NCBI GenBank assembly: GCA_964034945.1
Contig: OZ035960.1
Span: 86,366,148-86,430,147, forward strand
Length of the DNA: 64,000 nucleotides
Direction of reading: 5' to 3'
From: Chrysopilus asiliformis
Taxonomy: Eukaryota > Arthropoda > Insecta > Diptera > Rhagionidae
Shown here: in pieces, positions 44,693 through 56,668 of the stretch
How positions within the stretch are numbered: position 1 is the stretch's first letter
Layout: each line of letters starts with the position of its first letter
The notes under the pieces: model-generated
What the model was told of the DNA's origin: nothing
Database searches by the model: none
Seen by the model: the letters and a program-made list of their open reading frames with translations, nothing else
Position numbers and translations under genes: made by a program

Positions 44693-45050
44693 TTATTACC
44701 TTGTCCGACAACACTTTTTATGATGGCTTGGGATTGATACAAATGTAAACCACGACAACATTCCATGACAGTTTTGTTTCGATCTTTCTCTTGACTTGGA
44801 ACGCATTGACTGCCAAACATTATGGAGCAATAAATCCTTATAATTCCTAAGGCGTAGGTTGACTGGGTTTTTCATTTGGTCAAATGTCTTTCGTATCTTC
44901 AGGGATTTTTTTTTCTTCTATTTGGCGTTATGAATATTTTTGTTAAATTCAAAAACCATTGTTAGTGTCTAGAAAAGAAATACAGAAAACTAATAGGTTA
45001 ATACACATAGGTTAACACAATAGGTTAAAATAAAGAATTAAAATCTTAGG
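44693..45050. other. AT-rich DNA; one orphan piggyBac-like end
   Basis: ACGCATTGACTGCCAAACAT near 44801 resembles the left end of the MITE at 45390 but has no partner. No gene. Confidence 0.4.
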
Positions 45051-45159
45051 TACTGGCAAAAAAATTGCATGTTATAAGTGAATAGTTTTTCAATCAACTT
45101 CTTTTACGAAGTTATTGAAAAACTATTCACTTATAACATGCAATTTTTTTTTGCCAGTA
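45051..45159. mobile_element. 109-bp palindromic MITE
   Basis: TACTGGCAAAAAAATTGCATG and onward for about 45 bases is repeated in inverse form ending TTTTTTGCCAGTA, with a loop around CAACTTCTTTTACGAAGTT. TA at both edges suggests a Tc1/mariner-type MITE. Confidence 0.75.
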
Positions 45160-45385
45160 ATGTACACAAAAAATGCGTTGGAATTAAAAAAATAATAATA
45201 AGGGTATTCACTCTTTTGTCTAAAAAGGATGATTTCATGATAACATAATATTAATTGATCGGACATTTTTCGAAAACTTTACTAATATTATTGAAAACTC
45301 ACCAAAAATTTGACAGCTCGATGTCGCAATTGTGAGACTCACAACGAAAAAAAATTTTACGACTTAGCAAACCCGCAATTAATCC

Positions 45386-45584
45386 TTAACACGTTGACTG
45401 CCAAACCAATTTTGCAAAAATGTAAGGGAGATGTAGAATGTACGTATGTATGATTGTATGTATGTATGTATGCATGTAGATTGTAGACCCAGCTATCGAA
45501 AATGATAGCCTTGGCCGCTCATGAATCATAGTGCCAATTTTCACTGGCTATCAAAAATGATAGCCATGGCAGTCAATGTGTTAA
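45386..45584. mobile_element. piggyBac-like MITE, 191 bp, TTAA-flanked
   Basis: TTAA then CACGTTGACTGCCA at 45390, and TGGCAGTCAATGTG then TTAA at the right. Inside, GGCTATCAAAAATGATAGCC and AGCTATCGAAAATGATAGCC form two small hairpins, and a (GTAT)n run lies at about 45440-45472. Confidence 0.85.
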
Positions 45585-46409
45585 AGCCTGCCTTACTCGC
45601 ATTCAAAAAAATTTCGTTCATCAGATCTATGAAAATACTTTATTACTTTTAATACGTGCACTTTTTAATTGACACTAGGAAAACCTCCATTAAAAACAAG
45701 AAAAAAAACACTTGATCTATGAAAAACTTCATTATTTTTAAGAAAAAGTATTTCATAATTTTTAGGACGGTTTCATAAATTGTATAATATTTTTTTCATT
45801 AAAAATCTGTTCCATAAAATTGGTGAAAAAAATGCCTTTGTGATATAATTCGCACCGCAAAAAAATATTTTATGGTTAGTATGTACATATATCTATTTTA
45901 GAAAGGGAATATAGAAGTAATGGAAGTTTCAGGGCTTGGAACATGTGGCTGGAAGCAAAATGAAATGCTTCCAGCCACTGTGTAAATGAATCTGAAAAGT
46001 GTAAGTGTAAAGCAAAAGTGTAAATGAATTTAATAATAGTAAAAAAGAGAGGCCAATCAGCATAGGAATAAAAATAATTCTAAAAACGAAAAACCACATG
46101 AAATGTTTATGATTTTTAAAGATTGATCAATGAGAATTTATCATAATGTATATGTTAAACTATTAATATCAAAAACATTGATGCTCATTCATACCTCGTC
46201 TTTGGTAGTGTATGGAATTTTATACAAATAAATTCGGAAAAGCGTGGAAGGAGTCTGAAAAGATAAAAATAAGCGAACATGGATTATTTTATGGACAATC
46301 CTCTAATTGTATTTAAAACGCAAATATTTCATCTGATCTCGAACAAAACGAAAAAATTTCTAATAAGGACCTTATGGATATTATAAGGAAGTGGCAACAA
46401 AATTGTGGT
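45585..46409. other. AT-rich DNA, no gene seen
   Basis: No coding or repeat feature recognised apart from a short GTAAATGAAT duplication near 45980-46030. Confidence 0.4.
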
Positions 46410-46420
46410 TAAAGGCCGGA

Positions 46421-46961
46421 ATAAGAGCCAAATACAATGATACCCACACAACATTTACGGCGACATTTCAGGTTTTAAACTCATAGGACTCTGTGCTTCT
46501 ATATACAATGAATCCGACCAACTTTGTCGTCGTAAAAAGTTCAATTGAATTTAACTTTTGTCGGCCAGCTCGCATACAAAATTTCATGGTTGATTCAAAA
46601 TGAAATCTTATGGGGATGTCATAAAATCTAAATTTCTTCATTTAAAGCAAGTATTAGGAAATATAGTTCGTATGCTGTGTTGCTTAGATTTTATGATAAT
46701 TGGGTACAAAAAATGTTATATGTAGCTCACTGACTGTCACAATTCAAATGAAAGAAATAAAGAATAATCAAGACCAAGGAATGAAAAAATGAATTTCGAA
46801 GAACAATTAATTGAGTGCGTGCGTGAATAAAAAGTTTTATCTGTGAAAAGCAAATTATGTTTAGAACAACAAAGTGTGTGCCATTGTATATGGAGGGCGA
46901 CATTGTCGCCGTAATCTGTAGCCGTAAATGTTGTGTGGGTATCATTGTATTTGGCTCTATA
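46421..46961. mobile_element. nested subfamily member, AGAGCCAAATAC ends, 535 bp
   Basis: AGAGCCAAATACAATGATAC then CCACACAACATTTACGGCGA at 46424 is inverted at the right as GTAAATGTTGTGTGGGTATC then ATTGTATTTGGCTCT. ATA flanks both sides. The inner sequence (AAATTTCATGGTTGATTCAA, GCTGTGTTGCTTA) is shared with its host, so this is a related element inserted into the terminus of its own relative. Confidence 0.78.
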
Positions 46962-47336
46962 CAATTGTGCCGACACAACATTTACGGCGACATTTCAGAT
47001 TTTAACTTGGCCGTCGTAAAAATATGAATCGAATTTTTCTTTTGTCGGTCAGTTCGCCGACAAAATTTCATGGTTGATTCAAAATGAAATCTTATGCGGA
47101 AGTCATAAAATCTGAATTGCGTCACTTAAAGAAAGTATTAGGAAATATAGTTCCTATGCTGTGTTGCTTAAATTCACATTCCTACTATGTACAATTGGTA
47201 ACAAAAAATGTTATATGTGGCTCACTGTCCCATTGTCAAAATAAAATGAAAATCAAATTACGTTTAGAACCACAAAGTGTGTGGAATTGTATATGGAGGA
47301 CAAATTTGTCACCGTAATCTGTCGTCGTAAATGTTG

Positions 47337-47499
47337 TGTTGGGCCAGTGTTGGCGCTGACCTTAAGCCCAAAATCGCTGAAAATCTGCGAGAAGTCGCCA
47401 AAAGACCACTAAAATTTCAAATCTCAACACGTGCTTTTCAAGGCATGAAAGTCGCTAGAAATGAGATAAGTCGCTGAAAATGGCAACACTGTGTCGGGC
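47337..47499. mobile_element. 147-bp hAT-like MITE
   Basis: CAGTGTTGGCGCTGACC at 47345 and GAAAATGGCAACACTG ending at 47491 form the ends. TGTTGGGC and TGTCGGGC flank it (7 of 8), and the host sequence in the related copies reads TGTCGGGC without interruption. AAGTCGC motifs recur inside. Confidence 0.82.
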
Positions 47500-47519
47500 C
47501 AATTGTATTCTGGCCTTAA

Positions 47520-49274
47520 TGCGACCGTTCAATAAGACACTTCAGGATTTTTTTACTCAAAAATTCACTATCTGAGATTATGTATGAGTGCTTTTACTCT
47601 CTTTTGGACATTTTGAAGAATATTTTAGTTACTATATTGTAGATTTTGGGGGCAAATTTTTCCGAGAAATTGGCATTCATTCAGATGAGTAAGATTGAGT
47701 ATCTAGCTTGAGTCGTTAGCTGTCAGTTTTTATTTATGCGCTATTCATGAGTAAAGAAAAAAAATGTAGCGATTTTTAGTTTTTTTGGAAAAAGTTTTTT
47801 TTGTCTACCAAAATGAAATTCTCATTTCGCAGGTACTGGGCGTTGCAAGTTTTGGTGGCAATAGATTTTCGCCGGCGAAATGTAGACTATCTTTATTAAG
47901 TCATTAGATAAACTTTTTTTTTTGTTTTTTGGTGCGATTTTCTGTCATAGACAAAAATGGTCGCTCTGCCCCTTTTGTCGCACCCTGGTACTGAAAAAAA
48001 TCTTCCGGTTTCGGACTGACTAATCGGGAAATGTAGTTTCAGTGGAACTGGAACACTTTATAATTTTCTTTCGCAAAAGACTCGACTCATCGGAAGTGTT
48101 TAATCTGACAAAAATAATTTATTTTTTCTTTTAGTCGATTAGATGTATAAGAAAACGTGATTAATTCAATATTGATGCAATCATTTGAATTTTTTCGTAT
48201 TCATTATAATCGATCAGTCTGTATCACATATTCATCATTAATCGCAATTTTCCCATACAGATTGATTCTGTTAATCATTCATTTGATGTCATTATTAATT
48301 TCCTAGACAATACACCTTTCAAAGTTAGACACTTTTAATTAGAATTTGGACATTACAAGAAATATTGTTTTTATTCTACTAATCTCCATGATAAAGTCAA
48401 TTCGCTTGGATGGTTGGTACGATAGAAAAAATTAGACAAGAAGGATGATGACTCTACATATTTACTTTAATCCGGACATCTAACGAATTAAAATTATCAC
48501 CGATAAAATCAGACGATTAAACTTATCGATCTCTGTTTACAGATTCACTCCATAATTCCTTCTCCTTTCAGTTTTAGTTGAAGTTGAAAAAATCGTTTTT
48601 CTCATACATGCCGTATATACCCGTAGCGCAAAAGACCCTAAAATAGGCCGATTTTAAGAAAATATTTGTATAATTGTAAGTATTCGCATTTCTATTTGTA
48701 TAAGAAATTGCCCTTGGAACATTTTACATTTTACTGGGTTTTCGGTCTTGAATCTTAATCTACCAGCAGTTAAAATTTATTTATAGGCTCAGTAACTAAA
48801 TGGAAAACTATTATGCAGCCAACGTCATGGTTGGCATGGAAAGCTGAGTTATGGGGTAGATTTTATTGAGTGTTGCTGGATATAGCAGAAGGGTAGTAAG
48901 GAAGCAAGGGCAATTTTCAAAAACAGCATAGCCCATGATACATTATTTATTTTTGATGATTTTTAAATAATAAATTTAAAAAAATTTCTCTGTCACTGAC
49001 CTGACCACGATGGATGTGGACGAGGGAGGAGAGTTCAAATTTCTCTATATAACTCAATTAGGAATTATTCCTTTATTTGTGAATTATACTAATAGAGTAA
49101 ATGTTTTATTTGGATTATTTTTATTTTGTGAGTGTAGGTTTGTTTACAGAGTTAAGTCTAAATGTTAATTTTGAAACGGATTTTTGGTTCTAGAATTAGT
49201 TCTGAATATCAATTCTAGATGTCTTATTCGCCCAAGACAATATTAACCATTTGAATTTCTCGACCATTTGATGG
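47520..49274. other. AT-rich DNA, no gene seen
   Basis: No coding or repeat feature recognised. Confidence 0.4.
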
Positions 49275-49764
49275 TGTTTAGATTAAGTTGATCCAGGCGC
49301 CTGATCATGAACGAAAAATATTGCCCGTGTTTACATTGAGATTGGAACTGAAAGCTGAACGTCAGTTTCAATGTGAAACGTGGAAACGGAACAAATGGAC
49401 AATCGGTATAAAATACATATAGATCTGTGGCAATATTAAATATTTAATTGAATTAGAGTGAAATAAATTTTAAATATCCCATAAACAAAAAAAAGTGAAA
49501 GAACAATTTAAAAATATATTAGGTGCAATTAACTGTTTTCTTTTAAATTTCCCGTTATATTGTTGCTTTGACAATTGGAATTCAAATGACGGTGGAACAC
49601 AAGTAATTTGGCAGGTAGCCAATCAAAGCAAGGCAGGCGGAATATTGAAAATGAAATTTTTAGTTTTGTGGTGCAATTTCCTATCGACACCCCCACTTCC
49701 TCGTCTTGCCAGTATTTTGACAGTTTCGTTCATGGCTAGGCGCCTGGATCGTCTAATCTAAACA
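49275..49764. mobile_element. hAT-like MITE related to 38771-39274
   Basis: TGTTTAGATTAAGTTGATCC then AGGCGCCTGATCATGAACGA is mirrored at the right by TCGTTCATGGCTAGGCGCCT then GGATCGTCTAATCTAAACA. The inner CGTGTTTACATTGAGATTGG followed by AACTGAA parallels the second internal motif of the 38771 element. The TSD is not clear. Confidence 0.65.
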
Positions 49765-50978
49765 GGGTCTTTGGATATAACTCTCGCTGATCCTGAAAAT
49801 TTAATGGTAAAGTTTTCTTAAAATGCTAGAGATTATATGGCTCTTTCGATTTTAATTTTTTTTCCAAACAATAAAAATTAAAATTCAGGAAATGTTCAAA
49901 AAGTGCTCATATAAAAATTAAGGATATCTAAGACGAAGTCTGGTTTTTGTGTAGAAAGGTCAATTTTTGTTGTCTTACCCTATAAATAATCTTATGTGGT
50001 TACCTGGTCTGTACCTTCTTAAATGTCTGCCTGACATTGCCTGATGTTGATCATTGATCGTGCCTTCGATCTTTTTTTCACTTTTATTACTTTTTAATAT
50101 TTTTTCTAGTGCTTGATCTTCGTTGATCTATTCGTGTTCAGTCGAAAAATGAACAAAACCAAAAAAAATGAATAAATATAAAGATCGAAGACGACGATCA
50201 AGAGAGAAGAAGACGCAGCAGAAGACTTACAGGTGATTTATTTTCTCATAATTTCTTGGTAAAAGTCATTTATCATTTTTATATGTTGTATCTTCGCAGG
50301 AATATGTGCATGTGTATGTAATTTAGCTGACTTTAAACTGACACGGGTCTCAGATACAGATTTAAACTCCTTAAATTTAGCTTAAGTTTGTATCTTACTA
50401 ATCTCAACCTTCACTGATTTGCTTATGGGAAAAATGCAAAATATTTTCAAAACGGAAAAAATATTCATATCAAAAAAAAATATCGAATTGGAAATATGGA
50501 ATGAGGACCAAATAAAATAAATTAAATTGAAATAAATCGTTTCATATGTTGAATCTTGGAAATATTTGAGGTTAGTGAGCAATTCTTCTCAATGTTTTAA
50601 ACTTTACACACGGAGTAGTGATAAACAATGATGTACCATTGATGTTCGTTCTCTCTTATTTCCCTCCACCACAGCAAGAGTAGCAAATGATGCTGTCATT
50701 TTTCAAAAATTGTATTTACAAATGAATTATTTAAATCCGAATGGGCATAGTGCACACAGTATAGATGCCTGGAATGCGTTTGATTGATACCTGGGTGGCA
50801 TAGAATTCATTAATGTAAGGTATTGATTTATATGTCGAGTTGTTAAAGAATTCGGTGCTTGTATTTTAAGTAATTAATAAACTCCAAAATACTGCTAATT
50901 GACATTAATATTGATTGTATTTGTATTGTTGAGGAATACGAACTTTTCGTAATATTGTTTTGAGATTTAAAACAATTT
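49765..50978. other. AT-rich DNA, no gene seen
   Basis: No supported feature. Short ORFs only. Confidence 0.4.
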
Positions 50979-51039
50979 TAGAAATCATCAGAGAATTTTA
51001 GGTTACTAGGAATAACCTAAAATTCTCTGATAATTTCTA
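50979..51039. repeat. 61-bp inverted repeat
   Basis: TAGAAATCATCAGAGAATTT then TAGGTTA pairs with TAACCTAAAATTCTCTGATA then ATTTCTA around a 6-base loop, with one mismatch. It may be a very short foldback MITE. Confidence 0.6.
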
Positions 51040-51328
51040 AATTTAGATAAGCTCTCTGAATGTTAAAACTGTTCGGAAAAATTTCCCACTCCAACTCCGT
51101 AGCCGGAGATTCGTATTACAATTATTACAATTTTTTAAAATTTATTTGAAGGAATATAAGAAAATGGTCAATTTTTCAAGGAGACCAAAAACATAGATGC
51201 TATAGAAAACAATAGCTTCATTTTTGTAGAAGATAACAGCTAATATTAATAACAAATAGACTAAAAATCAGTTTAATTAACAATATTTAAAAAAAACGTT
51301 TGAAAAACGAATTATCGAAAATTCGTCT

Positions 51329-51566
51329 TTAACACCCTAACTGCCACGACAGTTTTAAGCCTTTTTCGAATATTTAGTATTCAGTCAAAAAGGCACTAAG
51401 AGAAAAAAAATTGAAACAAAATTATACCTAAATGTTATTTTATTACTATAAAATGTGTGCAACTACAAAAAATCGTTGCGGTTGCAGCGAACACTTTAAT
51501 AATTTTCATTGTTATGTACAGTTAGATGTTAGGTCTTTTCGACTGACGTGGCAGTTAGAGTGTTAA
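51329..51566. mobile_element. piggyBac-like MITE, 230 bp, TTAA-flanked
   Basis: TTAA then CACCCTAACTGCCACG at 51333, and CGTGGCAGTTAGAGTG then TTAA at the right. The CAC...CTGCCA end is similar to that of the 45390 element, so the two are probably one lineage. Confidence 0.85.
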
Positions 51567-52495
51567 AAATAAGATTGCTTAGAATATGTATGTTTATGTT
51601 TAGGTTCATTTCTGCCCTTAAATCTGATCCTACGATTCCAGCCCCCGGATGTCAAGACCATAAGCCATTGAACTATAGAACCGTTGGACAGTAGAGAGCA
51701 TGGTTTGCCGACAAAACACCTAAATATTGAGTGAATAAGGATTGAACCCAAAACATTGGACAACTTTTCAATAAATCGAGCGTGTATTTTGCAGCCCTGT
51801 TGCTCCATCATTAGAGGGCTGATGTTAAATCAAATAATGGCATTTTCAAACTATATGTTCTGTGATTTGTGGCTAGCGATGAGCTACTAAAGAGATTATT
51901 TTTTTTTGAAAAATATCAATGCGTTTCCATTTGGCATCAAATTTTTCCTTGTATAAGTATTTATAACTAGAAAAGGTATACAAAAAAATATGAAAAAATG
52001 AGAGGAAGCGAAAAGGGTTCGGCCTAAAATTAAACTAACATTAGTATAGCATATTTCATGGTGAGTGTGTAAAAACAAAAACATTGGGGCAATAGAATTC
52101 TAATTAATTGCTGGTGTTTCTGTAAAATAATTACAATAGGACCATTTCACTATAAATCGATCAAAAATCCGAAAATTTGGACCGGACCTCCTTTTTGGAC
52201 CGGATTTCAGCGAAATTTGTGAAGAATGTACAATAATGGTTTTTAGTTTTGGGAAAAATGGCTCTTTTGAGGAAATATGGCCGTTGAAAAATGCCGGAAA
52301 TTACGAATTGAGTTTTTAAAAAGTCATATCTTCGGTTCTAATCGACCGATTTTATTCATTTTTGACATTCTAGAAAGAGAAATATGATCGCTTTTCTACA
52401 AAATTTAGAAAAGAAAATTACAAAGAATTGTATTATCAAGGATTGCAAAAATGTCCCTAATTTTAACAGCGACGTACTTCCGTTTCATTAAAAAT
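51567..52495. other. no gene supported; possible tRNA-like sequence on the minus strand
   Basis: On the minus strand near 51740, TTTTGGGTTCAATCCTTAT resembles a pol III B box, and a second weak tRNA-like segment lies at 51620-51680. Without a clear A box this is too weak to call a SINE. The remaining DNA is unassigned. Confidence 0.3.
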
Positions 52496-52803
52496 TGTTG
52501 GCTTGTTGGCATAAACCAACGACTTAACATAACCGCATAAAAAGAAATCCAACGGCGTTAAATCGCATCAGTGAGGTGGCCATTCGACCGGACCATTTCT
52601 CGAGATTACTCGATTGCGACCAACGACTCAGAATTTCGGTAGTAGGTTTTAATATTTTCCAAAGGTTGCTCGCTAGTGAACTTCACCATGATAAAAATGT
52701 AAACCTTGACTGACGTTTTAGCATTGCCAGATCATAAAAAAAGTTTTAGGGTGCGTTTTTATTAAAACACAAAATTGTTATGTCCTTATTGAAAGACCCT
52801 TTA
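52496..52803 (-). mobile_element. Tc1/mariner copy 3, truncated, with a different internal deletion
   Basis: The 5' transposase-side TIR is present (GTCCTTATTGAAAGACCCTT then TA at 52802), as are the shared leader and the FLCGYVKSLVYA-like part. Unlike copies 1 and 2, it keeps the transposase start: minus-strand ATG near 52690 reads MVKFTSEQPLENIKTYYRN and continues SESLVAIE, then jumps to the C-terminal region. It is cut off at 52496 before the far TIR. Confidence 0.8.
52610..52692 (-). pseudogene. N-terminal fragment of the Tc1/mariner transposase
   Basis: Start codon followed by MVKFTSEQPLENIKTYYRN, typical of the first helix-turn-helix of this transposase group (pattern F-x-x-E-Q-x-x-x-I-x-x-Y). 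The frame is fused by deletion to C-terminal sequence. The catalytic core is absent. Confidence 0.65.
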
Positions 52804-52964
52804 TAATCCTCTTCTGGCAAGTTAACATTTTAATAAATTAAAAATCCAAAGCAAACAAATAAAATAAAATAATATATAATAAAGGAGTAATAATAAAAAA
52901 AATATATTAAATTTAAATTGACAAAAGAATACCATTAAGAGCTACTTTAAAAAGTTAGACAATT

Positions 52965-53415
52965 TTGTCTAATCCCCTCCATTTAAATATTCGGCGAATT
53001 CAAGTACAGATAGAACTGGTTTTCCTAAATGCAACGAACGTACTTCTTTCAATATTGGACATTTCGCGACAAAATGGAATATATTTTCTTTTTCAGCCGT
53101 ATTACATAAAGAGCACAGACGATTTCATTCAAACTCGGATTTTAACTGTGGTACGTAATTTAAATTTAGCAGTCCTCCTCTAGTTTTAAAAATTAAAGAA
53201 ATATTAGCGATTCCTCTATTATCTGTAAAATAACCATTTGTTGAAAATTTTATCAAAACTCAAAGTCTTATAAAATTGCCTTGTCTGTGACGCTTCAGTG
53301 TTTGGTATGTGATCCACCCATGTTTTTTCTTCTAAAAGTTTTAAAAATTGATCAAAATTTTCTCTTTTAAGACTTCGTGGATCAGAAAACTTTTCAGATG
53401 GGAAGTTGATTGAAT
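52965..53415 (-). pseudogene. LINE (non-LTR retrotransposon) ORF2 C-terminal remnant
   Basis: On the minus strand, DPRSLKRENFDQFLKLLEE and DHIPNTEASQTRQFYKTLSF are followed, after a frame change and stops, by FKTRGGLLNLNYVPQLK, CSLCNTAEKENIFHFVAKCP and ILKEVRSLHLGKP. The C-x2-C-x7-8-H-x4-C arrangement (CSLC...HFVAKC) is the zinc-knuckle found after the reverse transcriptase in several non-LTR clades. Frameshifts and stops show it is dead. The clade is not determined. Confidence 0.65.
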
Positions 53416-54405
53416 TCTGAATTAAAAATCTGAATTAAAAATCTGAATTATCTTGTTCAAAAATAAAGTTAGTAATTTTCATAATATTAATCACAACCTC
53501 TTAACCACAGCCAGGAAAATTTGATTTGCAAAATAGCTAATTTGTTATGTAACAAATTGAATTTGAGCTAAAAAAAATCTAAATAATTAATAATTAATGA
53601 AGCTATAAAAAAATTAAAAAAAAACTTTGATTGAAATCAGTTTATTGTATAAGTTTTTGAGCTTTGTGAAGTGTACTTACAGTATTACATAACACTGAGT
53701 ATTTTTAGTGTCTGGTCGAAAGTTCGATTTCGGCCTAAGAATTGTTTCGGTCGGCCAGTCGTATTTTCTAACATTACTTAAATTAAAGGATTTATCAAAA
53801 TGTATCTTGCGTTGAACAAATGGCGAAAAAAAGCTAATAACAAATAGTGTTAATTTATTTTTCAGTTAGATTTTTAAGATTCTTCGAAAAACTCAGTTGC
53901 CGATTTCAACGATTACAGTCTTTAATCAAGTGTTTTTAATTAAAAATGAATAAATGCAAATATAAAAACTTTTTTTTGAAAAAAAAATTAAAGAGATAAC
54001 TTCAACCGCATTGGATTCGGACTATCAAACATTAAAAACAGAAATTCCGTATGTGTGCAGGCATTAAACATACTCCTGCCGTGCATGTTTACACTGGACA
54101 ACCGCTGTGATCGGTGCGAGATGCCGAGTTATTTATTTATTTAGATCGAGTCGTGCTGGCTGCTGTTTTATTTTTCACATTTGCTTGCTCTGATTTTTTT
54201 TTATAAAAAAAAAAATTTTTTTGCAGGAATTAAATTTTTTTTACAAATATTTACCATAAGGATTTGTAAAAGCTGAAGATATTTATTGCAAATGCTCAGA
54301 TTGGAAAATCGCAAGGAGAGGCGGTTCAAAATTGTTTAATACATAAATTCTATTTTATACACCTGTCACGTTACAAATCAATTCAAAAAAATTATCAAAA
54401 GTAAA
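53416..54405. other. AT-rich DNA, no gene seen
   Basis: The first 60-80 bases may be a further upstream part of the LINE remnant. Beyond that nothing is recognised. A GC-richer patch near 54050-54130 is unassigned. Confidence 0.35.
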
Positions 54406-55072
54406 CAGCCTTATTAATAAACGTTAGTTAATTTTTATCAATGGTTTACGCAGTGGATAACTCGAAATTCTTATTAATAAAAAATTTTAAGAGTTAACTG
54501 ACGTTAGTTAACTTTGTGTTAGCTAACATACCGATTTCCTCGAGTTAAGGAGTTGATAACTCTTGACGGCGCATAACTCTTGCAAAAAAGACTGGAAGAA
54601 GCAATGATCCATTAAAAAAATGCAATTTATGTTGTTTTATTATATTACCTTATCACTTGAACACCAATTTTCTGATCGCTTTCCTTCAATTTTTAAATTT
54701 TCCACTTTTAATTACTTTGCAGTGAATCACAATTAAAATAAAAACATTAATTTCACTCCTATTTTAATATTGTCTCCAAGGAAACGGATTTAAAAAACCA
54801 AAATATGACTTATTTTAATATCGTCTCCAAGGAAACGGATTTAAAAAACCAAAATTTGACTTAAATGTAAAAGATTTTCGTATTTTTTGGTACAATTCGG
54901 CACAAGGGTTGCCGTATTCCAGCGAAATTTTTAAATAAAATACGAGTTAGCTATTATATGGAGGAAATTTTTTTATTAATAAGAATAGTTATCTAATGGA
55001 TAAGTTTGCTATCTCGGAGTTAGTTAGCACATGAGTTATCTCCGTGTTAGGGATTTTTTATTAATAAGGCTG
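54406..55072. mobile_element. 667-bp MITE with CAGCCTTATTAATAA ends
   Basis: CAGCCTTATTAATAAACGTT at the left and TTATTAATAAGGCTG at the right are inverted, and both subterminal parts are dense in GTTAACT/AGTTATC motifs. A 64-bp tandem duplication (ATTTTAATATTGTCTCCAAG, GAAACGGATTTAAAAAACC) sits inside at about 54753-54866. No convincing TSD, so the superfamily is open (hAT is possible from CAG...CTG). Confidence 0.62.
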
Positions 55073-55824
55073 AAAATGTTTAATGTTCATTTAGGTAAAA
55101 TATTTGTTTTTTTATAAATCCAAAAAAAATATATTTTAAGACAGTTTTAAATTTTAAAATTGATTTTTGTTTAACGGCTTTTCCAAAATTTTAAAATTAA
55201 CTTCGAAACGTGTTTAACAGTTCTCTTGCATTGCATTGGTTCAAAGAGGAAGAGAATTTTCTAATTCTAAAGTCAATTGTTTTACGACGCAATCGACCTC
55301 TAGACCAAGAATTTTGCCAAAATCTTTGGTAAGCGCTTGAAAAATTGATGGACGTAAGTTCTTTTAAATACACACCCTGGAGATTTGTTGGTTTTTTTTA
55401 GTATTATTTATGACTTTCCTCAGTTTTTGGCATTTTGCGTTCCTTTTCAATCACTTTCCGCTTAAGAATTTGGCAAAAAGTCAATTCTTGGGATCATCCT
55501 ATTAGTCGAAGGGATCTTAAACAGCAGCAAGACATCCTTAAAATCCTGACCTGCCATAAAATATGGTTGGATAAATTTGACCAAAGTGCAGGTAGAAAAT
55601 TTAGTTCATCTTTATTACACTCATTGTCTCAAATACGGTTTACTAATATATGACTTATGTCGGGAGGTCATAAATTTCAAACTCTTAGCTTATTTACAAT
55701 CGGAAAGATTAAAATATCTTAAAGTTGAAAAAAAAACCTGACAATTGTTTTCCAGTTTATTACCCTTATTTTGGAAAAATGCAAATAAAATTTTTCTATT
55801 TAATAAAAAACAAATCGAAAAATA
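55073..55824. other. AT-rich DNA, no gene supported
   Basis: A 72-residue plus-strand ORF at 55435 has no recognised domain. Confidence 0.35.
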
Positions 55825-55845
55825 ATTGAGATGATACTACTTGAC

Positions 55846-56560
55846 CTGGGCATCAATCGTATAACGAGACGCGTTTCCGTCTTTGAGCTGAGACGGCGAC
55901 ATCGACGCGACACGTTTTTCTAATCTTGTATCGCGACACTAAAAAGTTTGAACGTTCAATGGATTGAATTTCTTAAATCAAGTATAGGTCATGCTAAATA
56001 AAGCTTTCCGAGTGCACAATACGCACCAGTTTTGCTCACTACAAGTATCTTGCTACAGAAACGTCAAAATAAAAATGTTTGGATTAGCTGAAATTAATTT
56101 TGTGTTAAGTTCACCAGAAAAAAGTGAATTACGAGTTATTCGCAAGTTCTTAAGGGACAAAAATGATCCGTTCCAGCTCATCTCAAAACCGTAATGTATA
56201 ATTAATAGACTTTTTGCTTGAAGTGAATAAAAATCAAATCCCCCCACAAAAGTTCTTTTCTTTTTGTTGCCGGAGGCACCAGTGTCAAACGCGCCCCTTG
56301 CTAAAGCATTATTTTCATCCATGAACCTTTCCCACTGGTTTTCACTCGTTATCTTCCTGAAATAATATAAATGTATTATAATTTAAATACAAAAACTTTT
56401 ATTTACTTTTGTTCCTCCATTGTGAAATCGAACCTCGAACTGTGTCGCTGAACGAAAAGACGCGTCGCTAGTATGCAACGACGCGTCTCCATTCACGATT
56501 CCTTTTCTTAATGAAAGACGCGATTTCGTGTCTGCGTCGCGTTATACGATTGATGCCCTG
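55846..56560 (+). mobile_element. PIF/Harbinger-type element, 709 bp, with CTG flanks
   Basis: GGCATCAATCGTATAACG at 55849 is inverted as CGTTATACGATTGATGCC ending at 56557. CTG flanks both sides, a 3-bp TSD differing from the usual TWA. Subterminal CGACGCG/CGCGTCG motifs are repeated. The interior carries a Harbinger-like transposase N-terminus, which supports the assignment despite the TSD. Confidence 0.78.
56072..56194 (+). pseudogene. Harbinger-like transposase N-terminal stub
   Basis: MFGLAEINFVLSSPEKSELR followed by VIRKFLRDKNDPFQL resembles the N-terminus of insect PIF/Harbinger transposases, in which a short acidic leader is followed by R-x-x-L-R-D-x-x-[ND]-P-[FL]. An upstream ATG at 55991 is also in frame. 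The reading stops after ISKP, long before any DDE core. Confidence 0.6.
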
Positions 56561-56668
56561 TATTCCGGAGGTCGGTGGTTCAATTCCCGACTGTGGCACG
56601 CTGTGATCCAAGTCCACTCAACTTGCTTTACGAAATGAGTAGTGATAGTTGCCGCTTGGTGTTAACGG

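Larger units (their letters stand above)
46410..47519. mobile_element. AGGCCGGAATAC-family element, complete, hosting two insertions
   Basis: TAA then AGGCCGGAATA at 46413, interrupted; it resumes CAATTGTGCCGACACAAC and ends at 47516 with TTGTATTCTGGCCT then TAA. The TAA duplication and TIRs suggest PIF/Harbinger. Two nested elements sit near its ends (46424-46958 and 47345-47491). Its own length is roughly 410 bp. Truncated relatives: 25440-25850 and 29497-29790. Confidence 0.78.
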
